Shown: in pieces, positions 5,786 through 8,083 of the stretch
How positions within the stretch are numbered: the stretch's first letter is position 1
How the letters are laid out: every line of letters begins with the position of its first letter
Source of the DNA: Burkholderiaceae bacterium
Lineage (GTDB): Bacteria; Pseudomonadota; Gammaproteobacteria; Burkholderiales; Burkholderiaceae
Direction: 5' to 3'
Assembly: GCA_947461805.1 (NCBI GenBank)
Contig: CANHMJ010000061.1
Location: 1-8,083 of the forward strand
DNA: 8,083 nucleotides
The notes under the pieces: model-generated
Seen by the model: only the letters and a program-made list of their open reading frames with translations
What the model was told of the DNA's origin: nothing
The model's database searches: none
Translations under genes and position numbers: made by a program

Positions 5786-7936
5786 TTAGGCTTGTTCTTG
5801 AGTGGATGACTCTGCTGCACCGGCTAAAGGAGCAATCGTACCGCCCTCTTCTGCCATCGCTGCTTTGAGCGAGAGGCGTAAACGACCACGCTCATCCGCA
5901 GCCAATAACTTCACGCGCACCACTTGGCCCTCTTGCAGGAAGTCTTTAACTTCTTTTACACGCTCATTGGAAATCTCAGAGATGTGCAATAGGCCGTCTT
6001 TGCCAGGAAGAATATTAACCAAGGCGCCGAACTCAAGTAATTTGACTACGGGTCCTTCGTAAATCTTGCCCACTTCGGCTTCAGCAGTAATGCCTTCGAT
6101 GCGGGCCTTGGCTTCTGCCATGCCTTCTGCACTAGTCGATGCGATTGTGACAGTACCGTCATCTTTAATGTCGATGCTGCAACCGGTTTCTTTCGTCAAG
6201 GCCTGGATCGTTGCACCACCCTTGCCAATCACTTCACGAATCTTATCGGGATGAATCTTGAACGACACCATGCGAGGTGCATGCTCGGACAATTCAGTGC
6301 GGATCGTGCCCATGGCCGATTGCATTTCACTCAAAATGTGCAGACGACCTTCTTTGGCTTGTGCCAATGCCACTTGCATAATTTCTTTAGTGATGCCTTG
6401 TACTTTAATGTCCATCTGCAGCGCAGTAATACCGCTTGCCGTTCCGGCAACCTTAAAGTCCATATCGCCGAGGTGATCTTCGTCGCCTAAGATGTCAGTC
6501 AACACCGCAAAGCGGTTGCCGTCCAAAATCAGACCCATTGCTACACCGGCAACGTGTGCCTTCACGGGTACGCCTGCATCCATCAGAGCTAAGCAGCCGC
6601 CGCAAACCGAGGCCATGGATGAAGAGCCGTTGGACTCCGTAATCTCAGAAACAACCCGAATGCTGTAAGCAAAATCTTCTGGGCTTGGCAGGACTGGAAT
6701 CAAGGCACGCTTGGCTAAACGACCATGGCCGATTTCACGGCGCTTAGGTGTACCAACACGACCCGTTTCGCCAGTGGCAAACGGAGGCATGTTGTAGTGG
6801 AACATGAAGCGATCGCGGTACTCGCCTTCGAGCGCATCAATGATTTGCTCGTCGCGTGCAGTGCCCAAAGTGGCAATAACCAAAGCCTGAGTCTCGCCGC
6901 GGGTAAACAAGGCAGAGCCGTGGGTACGTGGCAATACGCCATTGCGAATTTCAATCGGACGTACGGTGCGCGTATCGCGGCCATCAATCCGTGGTTCGCC
7001 ATTCAAAATTTGGCTACGCACAATCTTGGCTTCGATATCAAACAAAATATTGCCAACCGCAACCTCATCGACTGCGCCATCGGCAGCCAGTTTTGCCATG
7101 ACCTCTTTCGTAATGGCTTTTAACTTGTCCGAGCGAGCTTGTTTTTGACGCAGTTGATACGCCTCGCGCAATGGTGCATCGGCTAATGCGGTTACCTTCG
7201 CAATCAAAGGCTCATCTTTTGGTGCAGCAGTCCAGTCCCACTCGGGTTTACCGGCATCGCGCACTAAATCTTGAATCGCATTGATGGCGGTCTGCATTTG
7301 CTCATGGCCATATACAACGGCACCAAGCATGATGTCTTCAGGTAATTGCTGCGCCTCTGATTCGACCATTAATACGGCAGCTTGGGTACCAGCAACAATT
7401 AAATCCAACTGACTCGTTAACTGCTCAGAACGGGTTGGGTTCAGCAAGTACTGGCCATCACGGTAACCGACGCGAGCCGCGCCAACCGGACCGTTAAATG
7501 GAATACCGGATACTGCCAAAGCAGCCGATGCTGCAATCAATGCAGGAATATCGGCAGGCACGTCGGGGTTAATCGACAGTACGTGAATCACAACCTGCAC
7601 TTCGTTGAGAAAGCCTTCTGGAAACAAAGGACGCAGTGGACGGTCAATCAAGCGTGATGTTAAGGTCTCACCTTCGGATGGGCGGCCTTCACGGCGAAAG
7701 AAGCCACCAGGGATCTTGCCAGCAGCATAGGTCTTCTCAATGTAATCCACTGTTAATGGAAAGAAGTTTTGTCCTGCCTTAGCAGAGCGAGCCGCTACCA
7801 CGGTACCCATTACAACGGTATCGTCGACGTTCACAATTACAGCACCACCGGACTGACGCGCGATTTCGCCCGTTTCCATGGTTACCTGGTGATTGCCCCA
7901 TTGAAAACTTTTCACTACTTTTTTAAACATGGTCAT
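5786..7936 (-). CDS. pnp: Polynucleotide phosphorylase (PNPase)
   Basis: A 716-residue 3'-5' phosphorolytic exoribonuclease acting on mRNA in the cytoplasm, often within an RNA degradosome. Domains in order: first RNase PH-like core (about 1-140) with FFRREGRP near 79-86; a helical linker; the catalytic second RNase PH core (about 315-540) with the phosphate-site serines S438-S440 (ESNGSSSMAS) and the metal-site acids D485 and D491 in GDEDHLGDMDF; a KH domain (about 555-615) with GKGG at 571-574; an S1 domain (about 622-691); and a short acidic tail. An in-frame GTG at 7972 would add 12 residues but has no ribosome site, and the added part contains the Shine-Dalgarno itself. The ATG at 7936 (MTMFKKVVKSF) has GGAG 9 nt upstream and is chosen. 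The ATG at 7930 is less likely. Confidence 0.98.
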   Translation of the reverse strand: MTMFKKVVKSFQWGNHQVTMETGEIARQSGGAVIVNVDDTVVMGTVVAARSAKAGQNFFPLTVDYIEKTYAAGKIPGGFFRREGRPSEGETLTSRLIDRPLRPLFPEGFLNEVQVVIHVLSINPDVPADIPALIAASAALAVSGIPFNGPVGAARVGYRDGQYLLNPTRSEQLTSQLDLIVAGTQAAVLMVESEAQQLPEDIMLGAVVYGHEQMQTAINAIQDLVRDAGKPEWDWTAAPKDEPLIAKVTALADAPLREAYQLRQKQARSDKLKAITKEVMAKLAADGAVDEVAVGNILFDIEAKIVRSQILNGEPRIDGRDTRTVRPIEIRNGVLPRTHGSALFTRGETQALVIATLGTARDEQIIDALEGEYRDRFMFHYNMPPFATGETGRVGTPKRREIGHGRLAKRALIPVLPSPEDFAYSIRVVSEITESNGSSSMASVCGGCLALMDAGVPVKAHVAGVAMGLILDGNRFAVLTDILGDEDHLGDMDFKVAGTASGITALQMDIKVQGITKEIMQVALAQAKEGRLHILSEMQSAMGTIRTELSEHAPRMVSFKIHPDKIREVIGKGGATIQALTKETGCSIDIKDDGTVTIASTSAEGMAEAKARIEGITAEAEVGKIYEGPVVKLLEFGALVNILPGKDGLLHISEISNERVKEVKDFLQEGQVVRVKLLAADERGRLRLSLKAAMAEEGGTIAPLAGAAESSTQEQA

Positions 7937-7945
7937 TCTGATCTT

Positions 7946-7949
7946 CTCC
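7946..7949 (-). promoter_or_regulatory. Shine-Dalgarno GGAG deciding the pnp start
   Basis: GGAG is 9 nt before the ATG at 7936 and 15 nt before the next ATG at 7930. It lies inside the longer frame that could start from GTG at 7972, which argues against that longer form. Confidence 0.65.
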
Positions 7950-7964
7950 AATTTAATCCACACT

Positions 7965-7980
7965 GCATTCACATGAATGC
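7965..7980 (-). repeat. Palindrome just upstream of the pnp ribosome site
   Basis: GCATTCA and TGAATGC are perfect inverted copies separated by two bases, so the RNA can form a 6-bp stem with the 4-base loop AUGU. It ends 15 nt upstream of the GGAG of pnp. It is not followed by a U-tract, so it is not a terminator. It could be part of the structured pnp leader or a protein-binding site on the DNA. Confidence 0.5.
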
Positions 7981-7997
7981 CGGGTGCGTTACTACTT

Positions 7998-8026
7998 GCG
8001 TCGCAGATAAATCAGCGCTACGACAC
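7998..8026 (-). promoter_or_regulatory. Stem-loop in the pnp leader (candidate RNase III/PNPase control site)
   Basis: Read as minus-strand RNA, GUGUCGUAG (8026-8018) pairs with CUGCGACGC (8006-7998) over 9 bp with two G-U pairs and an 11-base loop. No U-tract follows. In Escherichia coli the pnp leader has a hairpin cut by RNase III, after which PNPase lowers its own translation. A similar role here is an inference from position and pairing only. The other leader bases (8027-8083) hold a tandem 7-mer at 8036-8049 and no part of rpsO that I can recognise. Confidence 0.4.
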
Positions 8027-8035
8027 CACTGGAGC

Positions 8036-8049
8036 GATTACAGATTACA
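8036..8049. repeat. Tandem 7-base repeat (GATTACA twice)
   Basis: GATTACA occurs twice in direct contact on the plus strand, in the spacer upstream of the pnp leader hairpin. It is visible by eye, but its role is unknown and chance is possible. Confidence 0.6.
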
Positions 8050-8083
8050 AGGGATGCCATTCCAGGGAGGCACTGAACACCAC

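Noticed and set aside
6725..7123. 132-codon plus-strand open frame opposite pnp
   Set aside because: It lies wholly inside a highly conserved gene, has no recognisable domain and no matching neighbours, and fits a shadow of pnp codon bias. The same holds for the other plus-strand frames across the window.
7937..7972. N-terminal extension of PNPase from GTG at 7972
   Set aside because: There is no ribosome site upstream of it, the extension contains the real Shine-Dalgarno sequence, and known PNPases begin near the MFKKVVKSF segment.
1..8083. Mobile element, CRISPR, phage, toxin-antitoxin or defence system
   Set aside because: All coding space is taken by recognisable housekeeping genes in an order I recall as conserved; no transposase, terminal repeats, spacer arrays or unknown ORFs are present.

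Overview
The window looks like ordinary chromosomal housekeeping DNA from a betaproteobacterium of the order Burkholderiales. The best guess is a Polynucleobacter-like member of the Burkholderiaceae. This rests on the gene order rpsO/pnp - qor - tpiA - secG - tRNA-Leu - nuoABCDEF, which I remember from Ralstonia, Cupriavidus, Burkholderia and Polynucleobacter, and on near-identity of the NuoA, NuoD and PNPase proteins to remembered sequences from that group. Base composition is moderate, neither AT- nor GC-rich, which favours Polynucleobacter over the high-GC genera. The species is inferred and was not checked by a search.

Every gene I can support lies on the minus strand, so transcription runs from the right edge to the left edge. 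In order: a pnp leader with two hairpins (7937-8083); pnp (polynucleotide phosphorylase, RNA decay); a PIG3-type quinone oxidoreductase; tpiA (triosephosphate isomerase, glycolysis); secG (preprotein export); a 12-bp perfect inverted repeat that may end or attenuate the secG transcript; tRNA-Leu(GAG); a short AT-rich spacer with a 50-bp imperfect inverted repeat; and the start of the respiratory complex I operon, nuoA, nuoB, nuoC, nuoD, nuoE and the first 15 codons of nuoF at the left edge.

The nuo genes are packed with spacers of 5, 3, 2 and 25 bases and an ATGA overlap between nuoE and nuoF, as expected of a co-translated complex. NuoA is a membrane subunit. NuoB, C and D form the quinone-reducing connecting module with cluster N2. 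NuoE and NuoF belong to the NADH-oxidising module. The upstream genes are a conserved housekeeping cluster and do not form one pathway.

I found no mobile element, CRISPR array, phage gene, toxin, defence gene or unknown ORF. No stretch over 300 bases lacks a gene: the secG-nuoA gap (3295-3605) holds the tRNA. The points worth a second look are small: the structured pnp leader, the two inverted repeats around tRNA-Leu, the TTG start of nuoA, and a cysteine in NuoE where the family usually has aspartate.
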